DNA from: Hyphomicrobiales bacterium
Lineage (GTDB): Bacteria; Pseudomonadota; Alphaproteobacteria; Rhizobiales; Rhizobiaceae
Assembly: GCA_900471605.1 (NCBI GenBank)
Contig: UCEY01000064.1
Span: forward strand, 1 to 64,000
DNA: 64,000 nt
Reading direction: 5' to 3'
Shown: positions 8,181 to 18,500 of the stretch, piece after piece
Numbering within the stretch: position 1 is the first letter of the stretch
Layout: each line of letters opens with the position of its first letter
Notes under the pieces: generated by a model
Seen by the model: only the letters and a program-made list of their open reading frames with translations
What the model was told of the DNA's origin: nothing
The model's database searches: none
Program-made: the position numbers and the translations under genes

Positions 8181-9098
8181 ATGAAGGAACGTTTCGAGGG
8201 TGGGAACCGATCAGCACTGATCGGCAATTTAAAACGCCAGTTCGATAGCGGGGACGCAGAGGTTGCCGAAGCGATCGCCTCCGGAGGAGAACTCGTCGAA
8301 TTCAAAGCGGGCGACGTTTTGATTGCAGAAGGCGGCGAAGACAACGATGTCTTTTTCCTTGTTTCCGGTCAGGTTTCCATCGTGATCAAAGGCCAAGAGG
8401 TCCGGCAGCTCAAGATGGGTGACCACGTCGGAGAGATGGCGGCGATAGAGCCCTCGCAACGCCGGGCAGCTTCCGTCATCGCGGTGGAGACCGTCGTCGC
8501 GGTCAAAATGGCCGGCAGCGAGTTCACCAATCTGGCCGACAGATTTCCGTCGCTGGTATGGCGGTCGGTTGCCCAGGAACTCTCGAGACGGCTCTATGAC
8601 CGGAACAAGCATATGGCTGCTCCGAACGAGAAGCCCCGCATGTTCATAATGTCGTCGGTCGAAGGACTGGAAGTTGCCAACGAGATACAGGCTGGCCTGC
8701 AGCACGATGTCCTGCCGACCGTGTGGCCGAACGGTGTTTTCTGGGCTGGCGGGTATCCACTGGATTCACTCGAGACTGCGGTCGCGGAGAGCGATTTCGG
8801 CGTCGCTGTCGCGCTCTTCGAGGACATCGTCGAAACGAGCCGCGGCGCTCGCAGGCCAACGATCCGCGACAATGTGCTCTTCGAACTTGGCATGTTCATG
8901 GGACGCCTGGGTCGCCGGAGAAGCATCCTGGTGTTCCCTAAGCATGAAGGACTGGTCTTGCCAACAGACCTCCATGGATTGACACCGGCTTCATATAGCC
9001 CTGGAGATCCCAAGGACCTGCCAGCGCTGCTCGGCCCGGTCTGCACCCAGATACGCAAGATCGTTCGCCAGCTCGGCGTCAAGACGGCAGGGAACTGA
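8181..9098 (+). CDS. PycTIR-like effector: cNMP-binding domain plus TIR-like domain
   Basis: A 305-residue effector. Residues about 35-130 form a cyclic-nucleotide-binding (CAP-type) domain, with VFFLVSGQVSIV and GDHVGEMAAIEPSQRRAAS matching the phosphate-binding cassette. Residues about 150-290 form the TIR-like domain of the CAP12 type, including RDNVLFELGMF (near residue 228), which carries the expected catalytic Glu. In Pycsar, binding of the cyclic nucleotide activates the TIR domain to destroy NAD+ and stop the infected cell. The start is ATG 8181 behind AGGGG. Pairing with the PycC-like gene just upstream gives a complete cyclase-effector unit. Confidence 0.8.
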   Translation: MKERFEGGNRSALIGNLKRQFDSGDAEVAEAIASGGELVEFKAGDVLIAEGGEDNDVFFLVSGQVSIVIKGQEVRQLKMGDHVGEMAAIEPSQRRAASVIAVETVVAVKMAGSEFTNLADRFPSLVWRSVAQELSRRLYDRNKHMAAPNEKPRMFIMSSVEGLEVANEIQAGLQHDVLPTVWPNGVFWAGGYPLDSLETAVAESDFGVAVALFEDIVETSRGARRPTIRDNVLFELGMFMGRLGRRRSILVFPKHEGLVLPTDLHGLTPASYSPGDPKDLPALLGPVCTQIRKIVRQLGVKTAGN

Positions 9099-9226
9099 GA
9101 CCCCACTCGCTTCCGGGTGGCCCAGCAGGGCCATCCGTTGATCTATCAAACCGTGCAAACTGTCGGCGACAGGCCGCACACGTCGACATCGAACACGTTT
9201 AATGAAGTCATTTTAGGGGGAACGCC

Positions 9227-9892
9227 ATGCATTTCATAGACGATACCAGTGACAATCCGCAATTCAAACTGGGGTCTGTCATGACCTACAGGAAGACAGT
9301 CAAACTCATGGGTAACACATGGCTCCGGGTCGTCGGGGAGCCGCTTATCCTCACCAAGACCACTCCCCTTGCGCAGTTCCTTGAGGCCCTCCATCTTTAC
9401 TCGGAGATGCTGAGTACCAAAACCAGCGTTTCGGGTCAGTTGAAGCCCGCGTTGATCGAGGACGCGAAGCAGGATCCGGCCATAGACGACCTTCTCAGCG
9501 AGACCCTCGAGGTTCCTGCCAAGGACTTGAGGAAGTTGGTGGATCGGGACTTGGACGCTGTCCCGCCCCGGGTATGTACGGCTGCCATCCGCGCCACCGC
9601 CAAAGGGTCGGTGGAGAACGATTCGATAACGGTCGTATCCCTCAGGGATTTCCTGCGACAGGTGATGGCGAAGATTGCGGAGGAAATGGACTGGCCGATA
9701 CCTCTCCGCGTAGGCGATAATCGGCACTTTCCAAGGAGTTGGCAGTGGCTTTGGGAGGTCTGCGAGGAGACCTACCTCGAAGACGATTACGGGATGCGGA
9801 TCATCAACACCCGCGGCCCGGTGCCAGCTTGGCCATCGGGGCCAGGTGAGTTGCGAGTGCGCCTCGATCCGTCCCGACTCTCGGCAATCTGA
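9227..9892 (+). CDS. Hypothetical protein downstream of the Pycsar-like pair
   Basis: A 221-residue protein starting at ATG 9227 with AGGGGGA upstream. It has no signal peptide, membrane segment or motif that I recognise; the middle is mixed helix and rich in Leu and Lys. It reads in the same direction as the cyclase and effector genes, 128 bp downstream, so it may belong to the same transcription unit or be an independent cargo gene. The C-terminal third contains several Trp residues (WPIPLRV, WQWLWEV). Confidence 0.6.
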   Translation: MHFIDDTSDNPQFKLGSVMTYRKTVKLMGNTWLRVVGEPLILTKTTPLAQFLEALHLYSEMLSTKTSVSGQLKPALIEDAKQDPAIDDLLSETLEVPAKDLRKLVDRDLDAVPPRVCTAAIRATAKGSVENDSITVVSLRDFLRQVMAKIAEEMDWPIPLRVGDNRHFPRSWQWLWEVCEETYLEDDYGMRIINTRGPVPAWPSGPGELRVRLDPSRLSAI

Positions 9893-10023
9893 TCCTGTTG
9901 ACTATCGTCGATCATGGATACACGCCATGCCCGACCCTCGCGACATCGATTGGAGTATCCGTCGGTTTGGGCTGGCTATGTGGCTCTTGCTTCACAATTC
10001 CTCATCTTCAGCTCCCCAATACG

Positions 10024-11334
10024 TCACCGGCACGCCGAAAGCATGTTCGAAACGGCATCTTGGAGTTTGTAATCAACTTCGAACATCTCGTTCGGATCCC
10101 ACTGATCGTACTCGAAGGAACTGTACGGAAGTCGCCCGATATCAAGATTACTGTCGACCAGTGGAGGGAGGGGTAGCTTTTCTGCAACCGCCAGCGACAT
10201 TGTCAGAGCTGGGTCCGATGACTTCGATCGTGCGCTTGCGATCACCAGACCCGCCTCTCGAAGGTACTTTCCTTGCAATGCCCACAGGGAATGCGGCAAA
10301 TTCGCCTCGCTTCCCAAGGCGTCGACCGCCGCCTTTCTTATTTCCGCTGCGCTTTTCAATCCGGCTTTCCTCAGCCCCAAATCAAGCCAGTCCTCAACCC
10401 CCTGCCCGACAGTCTTCTTCCCAGCATGAACACATATCGCTGCGAACGCATAGGCAGGGTCCATGTTTCTACGAGAGGCATCATTCCGCTTCTTCCAGAC
10501 ATTCATCAAAGCTGGCGTGCGGAGGCGTGAGTAGTCCCGCTCACGAAGATTGAGGCAGACGTAGGCCAAGCTGGCGGCTAGTTCGTAGACAGCGCGATAG
10601 TCGGCGATCTCCGCAAAATGGGAAACCATTCGGGCAGGCGCGGTGTAGATCGTGAGGGCGGGGTCTTCCAGCAGTTCACGCAGTTCGTTCATGATCAGAG
10701 CATTCTCCACAGCGGCAGCGCCGGTCTCCAGGGTGGCGGCGGCTTGGATGCCTGACTTCAGTTCAGACCACACAGCAGTCGTCTCGATTAGAGCGCCGAC
10801 CACAAGAGGCTGCCTGACAAAGAACGTGTTGCTTCCGTAGAACCGGACGAAGAGGATCGGACGCTCGCTGTTCGGCATCCCAGAAGCATCGAATTCGATG
10901 CCTCCACTAAAATCGATTCTGTTGTCTTTCGGTGAACCCAGCGCCCCGAGACCTTCCTGTACGCGATAGTAGCCGGGGAGCATCAATCGACGATCAGCAT
11001 CGTGTAGCGCAACCATCTTCCAAAATTGCTTTTCCATGCCGGGCATTTTTAGATTTGTGATGACCCCGAGCGCGGAATGCACGGAGCGGAGATAGCTACG
11101 GCCCCAGATGGTTCCGAGCAGGTCCGCCCAATGGGTGAGCTCGTGATAGATAGTGGAAACAACTCCTCTCTTTGCTCCGAATGCAGATACGGTGTCCAAC
11201 CCTTCGAAGTCTGCCTTCTCGATCTCGTCGAGGCCAATGACCTGCGAACGATATCTGAATGATGCTACGGTTCGCGCCTCGGGGAAAACTGACTTCCCCT
11301 TCATCTCCGCCCATCGTGCCTTGTCGATCGCCAT
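10024..11334 (-). CDS. Putative zinc metalloprotease-like protein (HExxH)
   Basis: A 436-residue protein starting at ATG 11334, chosen because GAGGGA lies just upstream; ATG 11376 is an alternative. The only strong motif is HELTH at residues 64-68 inside STIYHELTHWADLLG, a zinc-metallopeptidase signature with hydrophobic context. I cannot assign the third zinc ligand with certainty. The rest is helical and unlike families I know. No signal peptide is seen, so it should act in the cytosol. It is convergent with the Pycsar-side genes. It could be a protease effector in a defence system; that is inference. Confidence 0.55.
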   Translation of the reverse strand: MAIDKARWAEMKGKSVFPEARTVASFRYRSQVIGLDEIEKADFEGLDTVSAFGAKRGVVSTIYHELTHWADLLGTIWGRSYLRSVHSALGVITNLKMPGMEKQFWKMVALHDADRRLMLPGYYRVQEGLGALGSPKDNRIDFSGGIEFDASGMPNSERPILFVRFYGSNTFFVRQPLVVGALIETTAVWSELKSGIQAAATLETGAAAVENALIMNELRELLEDPALTIYTAPARMVSHFAEIADYRAVYELAASLAYVCLNLRERDYSRLRTPALMNVWKKRNDASRRNMDPAYAFAAICVHAGKKTVGQGVEDWLDLGLRKAGLKSAAEIRKAAVDALGSEANLPHSLWALQGKYLREAGLVIASARSKSSDPALTMSLAVAEKLPLPPLVDSNLDIGRLPYSSFEYDQWDPNEMFEVDYKLQDAVSNMLSACR

Positions 11335-11927
11335 GCTTCCCTCATTCTTGGTTGATTTGTAGCTAAGTCCGACCATGTTCGAATGCAATTCACCTGGTGC
11401 CGATCCCGGAATTGCAACTCAGGAAATCACTATTGTTCAAGCTGCCTCGACCGCCTTGCTCAGAATGAGCCAACAGAACGACACGAGATCGGCAACCCGG
11501 AAAAATTCGTGCAAGCGGCCTCGGTCTACTCGGCGGCATCCATCCATGGGGGCTCACTGGGGACAGCGACATCAATACGCGCGAAATAATCTCGATGTTC
11601 GGCAGCCTGAAAGGATCCGACTGACGCCGATCGCCCGCCAAGGCGTGTCTCCGAGTGACGGGACTTTCTTGTCAAGAACGGGTCCGCGTCACGCCGGAGA
11701 CTGGACCGGCGGCGCCAGAGCAAGTCTCAGGCGCCTGGATGATGGGGGTTGAACTTGAAGTCATCGAGGGGTGCGTCCGCCAGCCACCTCCGCGCAGATG
11801 CCATGTTCGAATTCCCGTCGCGGAAGTGGGGTTCGAGCGCTCCATGGACGACCAGCCGGTCCAAGTCGCCACACCAAGTTCGAGCGCTACCGGAAAGTCG
11901 AATATCCTCGCGGACAGGCTGTGCCGA
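11335..11927. other. Intergenic region between HExxH gene and OLD nuclease gene
   Basis: About 590 bp. Several overlapping frames are open, but none has a ribosome binding site or a recognisable product. I see nothing beyond a possible promoter for the HExxH gene. Confidence 0.4.
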
Positions 11928-13760
11928 TCAACTCAGAAACGCTCCTATTCGCCTGAACCAGTCTTCGACCTCCCCATCTGGATCCCGTTGCCGGATCATG
12001 GCCGCAGTCATTCTCGGAAAAACCTTGGTCAGATACCCTTTTGCGGTGTTCTGCTTCATCAGGCCGTCGTATCCCCGATGCGCCGTGATCGCTGTCGCAA
12101 AGGCCAAAGGCACTGAAGGATGTTCGTGATCAGGGTGATCAACGACGTCTACAGCCACGCCGTAGACTTCCATGATTGCGTCGGCGTGAAGGTAGCTTTC
12201 GATCTCGTGCTTCGCGGTGACCGCTCCCCAGGAACCAAGCCCGTCCGTGCGAGCGTTCACTTGGTCCACGGTCTCCGCGTAGGCGGCCACGTCGCTGTCG
12301 TAGATGTGGACCTCAGGACATCTCAGGTTCCGCAGATAGTGTTCTGCGACCCAGTGCTTCAAGGTCGATCCCCCGGAAACGATGAAGGCACATCCCTTGT
12401 TGTCCAAGAGGCTGGGAATAGTGCTGTCCTCGAGATGGAGGGCATGGCTCAAGTGGCGTAGCGCCTCGACGTCGGTTGGCCCTTCTACGCAGACGATCAC
12501 CTTCGCCCTGCTATCCGGCGTCAGGCCGAGCACGTCGGCGACCCTTCCGAACACGTCTGCGCCCTTCTCTACCGTAGGCGTGTTGGGAGGCCCGTCGCTG
12601 GAAACGAACCGAACGCTATCGACAGGCAAATCGGCGGCAAGGCCCGGGCTGTGTGTCGTCAGGATGACTTGGCAGTTCGGAGCGCGCGCCAGGTCTTTGA
12701 AGGACTCGATCAGGATGCGCTGGTTTGACGGATGCTGGGAAGTTTCAGGCTCCTCGATCGCATAGATGATGTTCGCCCTGCTGGAGGTGGAGAGTTTCCG
12801 CTCGGCCTCAGCTTTGAAGAAGCTGACGAGAATCAGGCGCCGCACGCCGCTTCCTCTCTTGTTCAGCGGGATGGCGTCGTCGGTGTCCATCCCAAGGGAG
12901 AACAGACCGGTCCATTTGGCCGCCCCGGGCGGCGTGAACTTCGGCACGAGAGTTCTTGCCAGCTTCGGGTCGATGGTCTTGAGCGCCTCGTGGGTGAGCC
13001 GGGCTATCTCTTCCGACTTCTGCCTGACCTTCGCCTGGATGCGATCGATCTCGTCCTGCACCTCCGCGATTGCGGTTGCGATTGCCCCCTTGAGCGGATT
13101 CTGAATTTCGCCGTCGCTCTCCTTGCTTGCCCGGTCGCTCTGAAATAGTGCGAACATCGGAAGATGCCGCTCGATTTGTTCCCAGATCTGCTTGCTGTCC
13201 TCCTTCGGCTTGGAAACTGGCACTGCAACGTCTGCAAGCGCCAGGTCTCCTGCGTCCTCCCACAGCGCTTTCCGCATTCCCGGATTGCCTTTGAGCTTTA
13301 CGTCGATGCCCTTTGCCTTGACGAGCGTCTGCAGGTCCTTTTCCTTGAGCTCGAGCAGGTTATCGATTCCCTTGGCGGAAGGATGCCTAGCGAGGATGAA
13401 GGTTTCGGCTGCCGGTGACTTCTTCGAGCAGTCGTACACCTTCTGGATCACAAGGGTGCCTGCTGCGGAGAGCAGGTACTCGTCGGCAAGCGACGTTGGC
13501 GCTCCGGAATCCAGAACGATCTCCGCAGGTGGATCCGAGAACTCTGCGGTGATCTTGATGGGAGCGCCCTCTGCGAAAACGTTGCAGTCCACCTGCTCGA
13601 TCTTCACCGTCTCGTTGTTGAAGAAGATCTCCAGAGCTTCGAGGATGGTAGACTTCCCAACGTCGTTCCTGCCGATGATCGTGGTGATGTCGTCGAAATC
13701 AATTCGCGTGGCGGCACGGTACGCACGGAAGTTTTCGATCGTCGCGGCGACAAGCCTCAT
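11928..13760 (-). CDS. Class 1 OLD-family nuclease (ABC ATPase plus TOPRIM)
   Basis: A 610-residue ATP-dependent endonuclease of the OLD (overcoming lysogenisation defect) family. The ATPase part has Walker A GRNDVGKST (residues 30-38), a signature-like NKRGSGVRRL, Walker B IIYAIEEPET (about 330-340) and the His switch LTTHSP. The C-terminal TOPRIM nuclease shows VCVEGPTDVEAL (about 426) and YDSDVA (about 490), which supply the metal-binding acids. The start is ATG 13760. No UvrD-type GajB helicase is adjacent, so this is a stand-alone class 1 OLD rather than a complete Gabija. OLD enzymes degrade phage DNA, in keeping with the neighbouring cargo. Confidence 0.85.
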   Translation of the reverse strand: MRLVAATIENFRAYRAATRIDFDDITTIIGRNDVGKSTILEALEIFFNNETVKIEQVDCNVFAEGAPIKITAEFSDPPAEIVLDSGAPTSLADEYLLSAAGTLVIQKVYDCSKKSPAAETFILARHPSAKGIDNLLELKEKDLQTLVKAKGIDVKLKGNPGMRKALWEDAGDLALADVAVPVSKPKEDSKQIWEQIERHLPMFALFQSDRASKESDGEIQNPLKGAIATAIAEVQDEIDRIQAKVRQKSEEIARLTHEALKTIDPKLARTLVPKFTPPGAAKWTGLFSLGMDTDDAIPLNKRGSGVRRLILVSFFKAEAERKLSTSSRANIIYAIEEPETSQHPSNQRILIESFKDLARAPNCQVILTTHSPGLAADLPVDSVRFVSSDGPPNTPTVEKGADVFGRVADVLGLTPDSRAKVIVCVEGPTDVEALRHLSHALHLEDSTIPSLLDNKGCAFIVSGGSTLKHWVAEHYLRNLRCPEVHIYDSDVAAYAETVDQVNARTDGLGSWGAVTAKHEIESYLHADAIMEVYGVAVDVVDHPDHEHPSVPLAFATAITAHRGYDGLMKQNTAKGYLTKVFPRMTAAMIRQRDPDGEVEDWFRRIGAFLS

Positions 13761-13963
13761 TTCGTTCCCTCCACAGTCCTAAGTTGATGTGGAGCGATTC
13801 TCAACCGATTGCAACATTCACCAAGGCTCTGGATGTAAGACTTTTGGCCGCCGGCCCCGGCAAGATCTTAGAACTCGGAATCCGCAGGTTTGTCGCAAGA
13901 CCGGTATCCAGATCGCCAAATTGGCATAGATCGCCGATTAGGCGCACCGGTGCCTCGCCGCGC

Positions 13964-15178
13964 CTACTTCAAGCCCAGCTCCACCCCCTTCGCCGCCCTC
14001 GGTGTTCCGAGCCTATCCTTGAGCCAGCATTCGGCCTTCTTCGGAACGTACGAGAACGCCCTGCAGGCCTTGTCACCGATGCAGGCGGTGAAGCACGCAA
14101 GGTAGTTCGTGTCGCGAATCCTCCTATAGTCGCCGCCCGGCACGTCGATGCCGGAGTAACTGGTGAAGTCGGAGACGATGACCTCCGAAGCCTTCGATGA
14201 GGAGTAGGACGCGACCGCGTCGGCGTTCCGAATGAGGGCGACGACGTTGTCCTTGAGGAAGCAGACGTTGTGTTTCGCATTGTAGGTGACCGCCTTGCAC
14301 TGCGCCTCCGACTGGCAGACGTTACGGCACTCCGGGAGGCTGACGTCCTTGATCATGCGGTAGTCGAAGCCGATGGCGTCGTATCCGCGGGCATCGATGA
14401 GGGACACCACCGCGGTCGGGGACGGAAGGCTGACTGGTTTCTCTGCCGCGACCTGAGTGGTCTGCCGCTCCGGCGGCCCGAAGCAGAGAAGCTGGAAGAC
14501 TGATGGCGTCACGCGGTCGGCGATGTCCGCGGTCTGGAGCGCCTTTGCGTCTGCCTCACGTTCACCTGCTACACTCTTCAGGCTCTGCGTCTGCATGAAC
14601 AGGTCGGCCACCGATGCCCTGATGGCGAAGTTCACGTTCTGGGCCGTGATGCCGATCTCATCGGCCGCCCGCTTCGAGAATGTGGCGCTGGTGATGCCAA
14701 GCAGCAGGCCGTCCCGATCGACCACGGGTCCGCCGGAGTTGCCGGGTTGTATCGGGGTCGATATTTGGATGTAGCGCGTATCGTTGCGAAGCCCGGCCAA
14801 GGCGTTAACGTTCCCGGTGGTGATCTTAACGGAATCGGCCAGCAGTTCCGCCAGCGGGAAGCCAATAGCGACGATGTCCTCGCCGAGCCTGGTGGGCGAG
14901 GTGCGGAACATCAGGGGTGCCAACGGTGCCGCCGGAAGGATCTTGATCAGCGCCAGATCGTTGGTGGCGTCGATCCGAGGGTCGGTTGCAATCCCCCTGC
15001 CCTTGACCTCGACGCGCTCGCACCCGTTGACGACATGCGCGTTGGTCATCAGCCACCCATCAGAAGTGACGGCAAAGCCGGTCCCCGATGAACGAGGGGT
15101 CTCCGATGCACCTACCGCATCGCCGACGAACATCGCGAGCAGACCGACTACGCACGCTGTGTCACGAAGAATGCCCAT
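13964..15178 (-). CDS. Secreted trypsin-like serine protease with two PAN/apple domains
   Basis: A 404-residue exported protein. Residues 1-24 form a signal peptide ending near AVGA. The chymotrypsin-fold protease has the full triad: His 48 in TNAHVV, Asp 74 in ATNDLALI and Ser 148 in PGNSGGP. Two C-terminal PAN/apple-like domains follow, each with a Cys-rich pattern (LPECRNVCQSEAQCKAV, and LACFTACIGDKACRAF with ECWLKD), which usually bind proteins or carbohydrates. It should act in the periplasm or outside the cell. It reads with a small secreted Cys-rich gene just upstream. Its presence among intracellular defence genes is unusual. Confidence 0.85.
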   Translation of the reverse strand: MGILRDTACVVGLLAMFVGDAVGASETPRSSGTGFAVTSDGWLMTNAHVVNGCERVEVKGRGIATDPRIDATNDLALIKILPAAPLAPLMFRTSPTRLGEDIVAIGFPLAELLADSVKITTGNVNALAGLRNDTRYIQISTPIQPGNSGGPVVDRDGLLLGITSATFSKRAADEIGITAQNVNFAIRASVADLFMQTQSLKSVAGEREADAKALQTADIADRVTPSVFQLLCFGPPERQTTQVAAEKPVSLPSPTAVVSLIDARGYDAIGFDYRMIKDVSLPECRNVCQSEAQCKAVTYNAKHNVCFLKDNVVALIRNADAVASYSSSKASEVIVSDFTSYSGIDVPGGDYRRIRDTNYLACFTACIGDKACRAFSYVPKKAECWLKDRLGTPRAAKGVELGLK

Positions 15179-15210
15179 GCCTCTTTCCTCCGCCCGAGCG
15201 GTGATCCGAT

Positions 15211-15573
15211 CTAGTTTCTGAGATAGCTCTTGCTTCCGCTGTCAGTAGTGCAGAACCGTCCGCCCCGCGGCCCGATGCAATAGGAGCCTCCTCTGCACAG
15301 ACACTGCCCATTCGACGTCGGGCTCATGTTCGGCTCGCCGCCCCCGAGAAGCCCCACGCCGCCGCCAGCATACGCGGCGCAGGATTTCTTGCTTGCGCTG
15401 ACGGAGCCGTCATTGCACAGGAAAGTTTCGCCACGGCACCCGGCGATCCCGCCTTTCCTGCCGCTGCAGGGCTCGTTAGCGGCCTCCGTGCCACCGCCCG
15501 AAAAGGTAACAAGCGACATCCCCGCTGCGACAACACAGATCCAATGGCGAAGAGCAGTCCCTGAAATACGCAT
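15211..15573 (-). CDS. Small secreted Cys-rich protein
   Basis: A 120-residue protein starting at ATG 15573 with an N-terminal signal peptide (about residues 1-32, ending TEAA). The mature part has repeated Cys and Gly and a segment CSGRKGGIAGC followed by FLCNDGSVSASKKSC, a pattern shared with small exported proteins of unknown function in Proteobacteria. It lies 32 bp upstream of the serine-protease gene in the same direction and only 3 bp downstream of the helicase-nuclease fragment's stop, so all may be co-transcribed. It could be a substrate, inhibitor or partner of the protease; that is a guess. Confidence 0.7.
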   Translation of the reverse strand: MRISGTALRHWICVVAAGMSLVTFSGGGTEAANEPCSGRKGGIAGCRGETFLCNDGSVSASKKSCAAYAGGGVGLLGGGEPNMSPTSNGQCLCRGGSYCIGPRGGRFCTTDSGSKSYLRN

Positions 15574-15576
15574 GGG

Positions 15577-18500
15577 TCATCCCTGCTGCTGGGGCGCGAC
15601 GCTCAACATGCCCTCCCGCTCCTGAATCCTGCCTTCGCCCTTCTGCAGCACGATCCTGGACGCGATCAGCTCCCGGAGCTGGCTGCTCGTAGATTTGAAG
15701 CCTAGACCCCTCGCGATCGCATTTACGGCCTCGTCCTCCGTTGCGCCGAAACTTGTCTCGAGAACGTCCATCAGACCCTCGTCAATCTCCATCGGGGGGA
15801 TGAGCTCGATACGCCTCAAGCCGGGAGACATCACCGAACTCCTGTCCCTGAGTCTTGCTTCGGCGCCGGGCCAGTGCAGGAAATCGCCTGATCTATATAC
15901 GAGGCCACCATTGACGGCGACGTCGATGGCGCTTCCGACATGGCTCTTGATCCTGCTGCCCGACTGCTGCAGCCCCCATGCCGACCGGATGCGCGTGATG
16001 ACCTCATCTCGATGGACTGGCCCCTCCAGCTCGACGACCTCCTTCACGAGGTTCACGAGGATTCCTGTCGGTGTCTCGTGGAGCTCGTAGTGGAAGTTCG
16101 CCTTTGGCGAGGCTTCCTCGTAGATCGGCGTCGCGCTCTCGTATGATACGGGTTGCAGCCCGATCTCGGTAACAGTCGCGCGTTCGATCGTGACAACTTC
16201 GACCGGCACGGCGCGCGCGGAGGCCTGCGAGGCTTCGGCACTGCTCAAAGCGCCAGCCTTTGCATCCTCGATAGCCCGGATGAGGCGGTCCAGCTCGCTC
16301 TTCGGCCGCTGGAACCAGTCTGCGCTCCAGATCCGGTGGATTTTCCAGCCGTGATCCTCCAGGACTGCCTGTCGGAGCCTGTCGCGGTCACGGGCAGACC
16401 GCGAGAGATGGTATTCGGCCCCGTCGCACTCGATGCCGATCAGGTAGCGACCTGGAACCTCGGAGTCGGCCACGGCCAGATCGATGAAGAATCCAGCTAT
16501 CCCGACCTGAGGATGAACCTGGTATCCGCGCTCCTGCAGGGCCGCCATGACCTGCTCCTCGAAGACGCTGTCCATGCCGCGGTCGGCACGCTGCGCCATC
16601 GAAAGACGGCCCGTGCGTGCATAGTGCAGGAAAAGCTTGAATGCGAATACGCCCTTCCCCTTGCCGCGTTCGAGATCGATGTCCTCGTCGGTGATCGACG
16701 AGTACACCTCGCAGCGCCGCTTCGCGCGGCTGATGAGTACATTCAGGCGCCGTTCACCGCCTTCGGCGCCCAACGGGCCGAAACGCATGCCGAGATACCC
16801 TTGCGCGTTCTTCGCGTAGGCCACCGAGATCAGGATGACGTCGCGCTCGTCTCCTTGCACGTTTTCCAGGTTCTTGATGAAAAAGGGCTCGTGCGGATGG
16901 GAATGGAAGAAGTCTTCCGTCTGCGGATTGAGCCGGCGCAGCAGTTCGAGCTCATCCTGGATCTGCCGACGCTGCTTTATCGAGAACGCGGCCACGCCGA
17001 GCGACAAGCTCGGAGTGTTCAGGGCATGACGGATGATCGCCTCCGCGACGATCTTCGCCTCGACCTTGTTCACGCCGTCCTCGAAGACCCCGCCCGCTAC
17101 CGGATGGAACCGGAGCCCCATGCCTGCCTCCTGGGTATAGGGGCTCGGCACGATGTACAGCTTGCTGTCGTAAAACTGGCTGTTCGAAACCGCGATGAGC
17201 GACTGGTGGCGGCTCCGGTAGTGCCAGCGCAGCATCTTCTCCGGAAGGCCGCGCGCGGAGAACAGGCCGAGGATGCTCTCGATGTCCGAGACCTGCGCGC
17301 CGTCCTGCTCGTCGTCGTCCTCGCCGCTGCCGGAGGTCATCTTCGAGAAGAACTTCGTCGGCGGCAACTGCCGCTCGTCGCCGACGACCACGACCTGCCG
17401 TGCGCGGGCGACCGCGCCGAGCGCGTCGACGGGCTGGATCTGCGACGCTTCGTCCATCACCAGCAGATCGAATTCGAGCACGCCAGGTGGCAGGAACTGC
17501 GCGATCGAAAGCGGGCTCATCATGAAGACGGGCTTCAGTGCCTGTATCGCCGGAGACGCCTTCTGCATGAGTTGCCGTATCGGCATGTGGTTTCGACGCC
17601 GCGCCATCTCGCCACGGAGAATGCCGACAGGACCGATGCCGCTCACCTGCGGGATCCTGCGATGATGCGCCCTGACGACCTCGAGCCTGGAAAGCCGCAA
17701 GCGGCTGAGGTCGAGCGAGGCGAACTCGCCGACGAGCCTGCTGTGCACCTCACCATCGAACCGCGCCAGCTCCGGGTCCTTCGAATGCTGGTCCTTCAGG
17801 ACCGCTTCATAGTATGCCATGTCAAAATAGGCGACGATGTTGGACGTCCTGATGCGGCCGTCCTGGAGCCTGTCCACGACGAGTCCGACGCCCAGCTTCC
17901 GCGCGTCTTCCGCGCGGCCGTTGTATGCCGCGAACTTAGAGAGCTGCTCTTCGTTTTCGCTCCACAGCGACAGCCTCGCGGCCACGTCGGCGAGCGATGC
18001 TTCGACCACGTCCTCGGACCCGAACAGCAGTGCGACGTCAGCCGACAGGAAGGTCAGCAGTTCGCGGATCCTTGCCGCGAATGCGTCTGCGTCCGTTCCC
18101 ACGCGGCGCGCCGTATCCGCGGCGCCCGGACGGTCGCCGACCCGCGACGCGAGCAGCCGTATGTCAGCGTTCGCAGAAACCCATTCCGCCATCTCCGTGA
18201 GCCGAGCCCACTCCGAGGAGCCTCCCGACCACGCGTTTCCGAACGCGGAGCGACCGAGATCGTCCGCCTTGTCCAGCGCCTCCCTCCCGAACCGGGCTGC
18301 TGCAAGTCTCTCCAGCATTGCGACGCGCTGCCCGTTCGTCTCGGGCAACGATTTCGCCATCGAAGCGAACGACCTGTCCGCTTCTGCGATCTCCTTCAGC
18401 AGAGGCGCCGCCTGGGTGAGCACGACCTCGTCCACCGCGACCGCGTTCTGGAAAAGCGACGGGGCCTTGTCGCCCGCCTCCGTCCACATCTCTAACGCGA

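Noticed and set aside
11655..12129. Overlapping plus-strand frames beside the OLD gene
   Set aside because: Antisense or intergenic frames with Ser/Arg-rich low-quality products.
11928..13760. Complete Gabija system
   Set aside because: No GajB-type UvrD helicase is adjacent; the OLD nuclease stands alone.
16153..18495. 780-codon plus-strand frame opposite the helicase-nuclease
   Set aside because: Shadow of the minus-strand gene, which has clear helicase motifs; the plus product has none.
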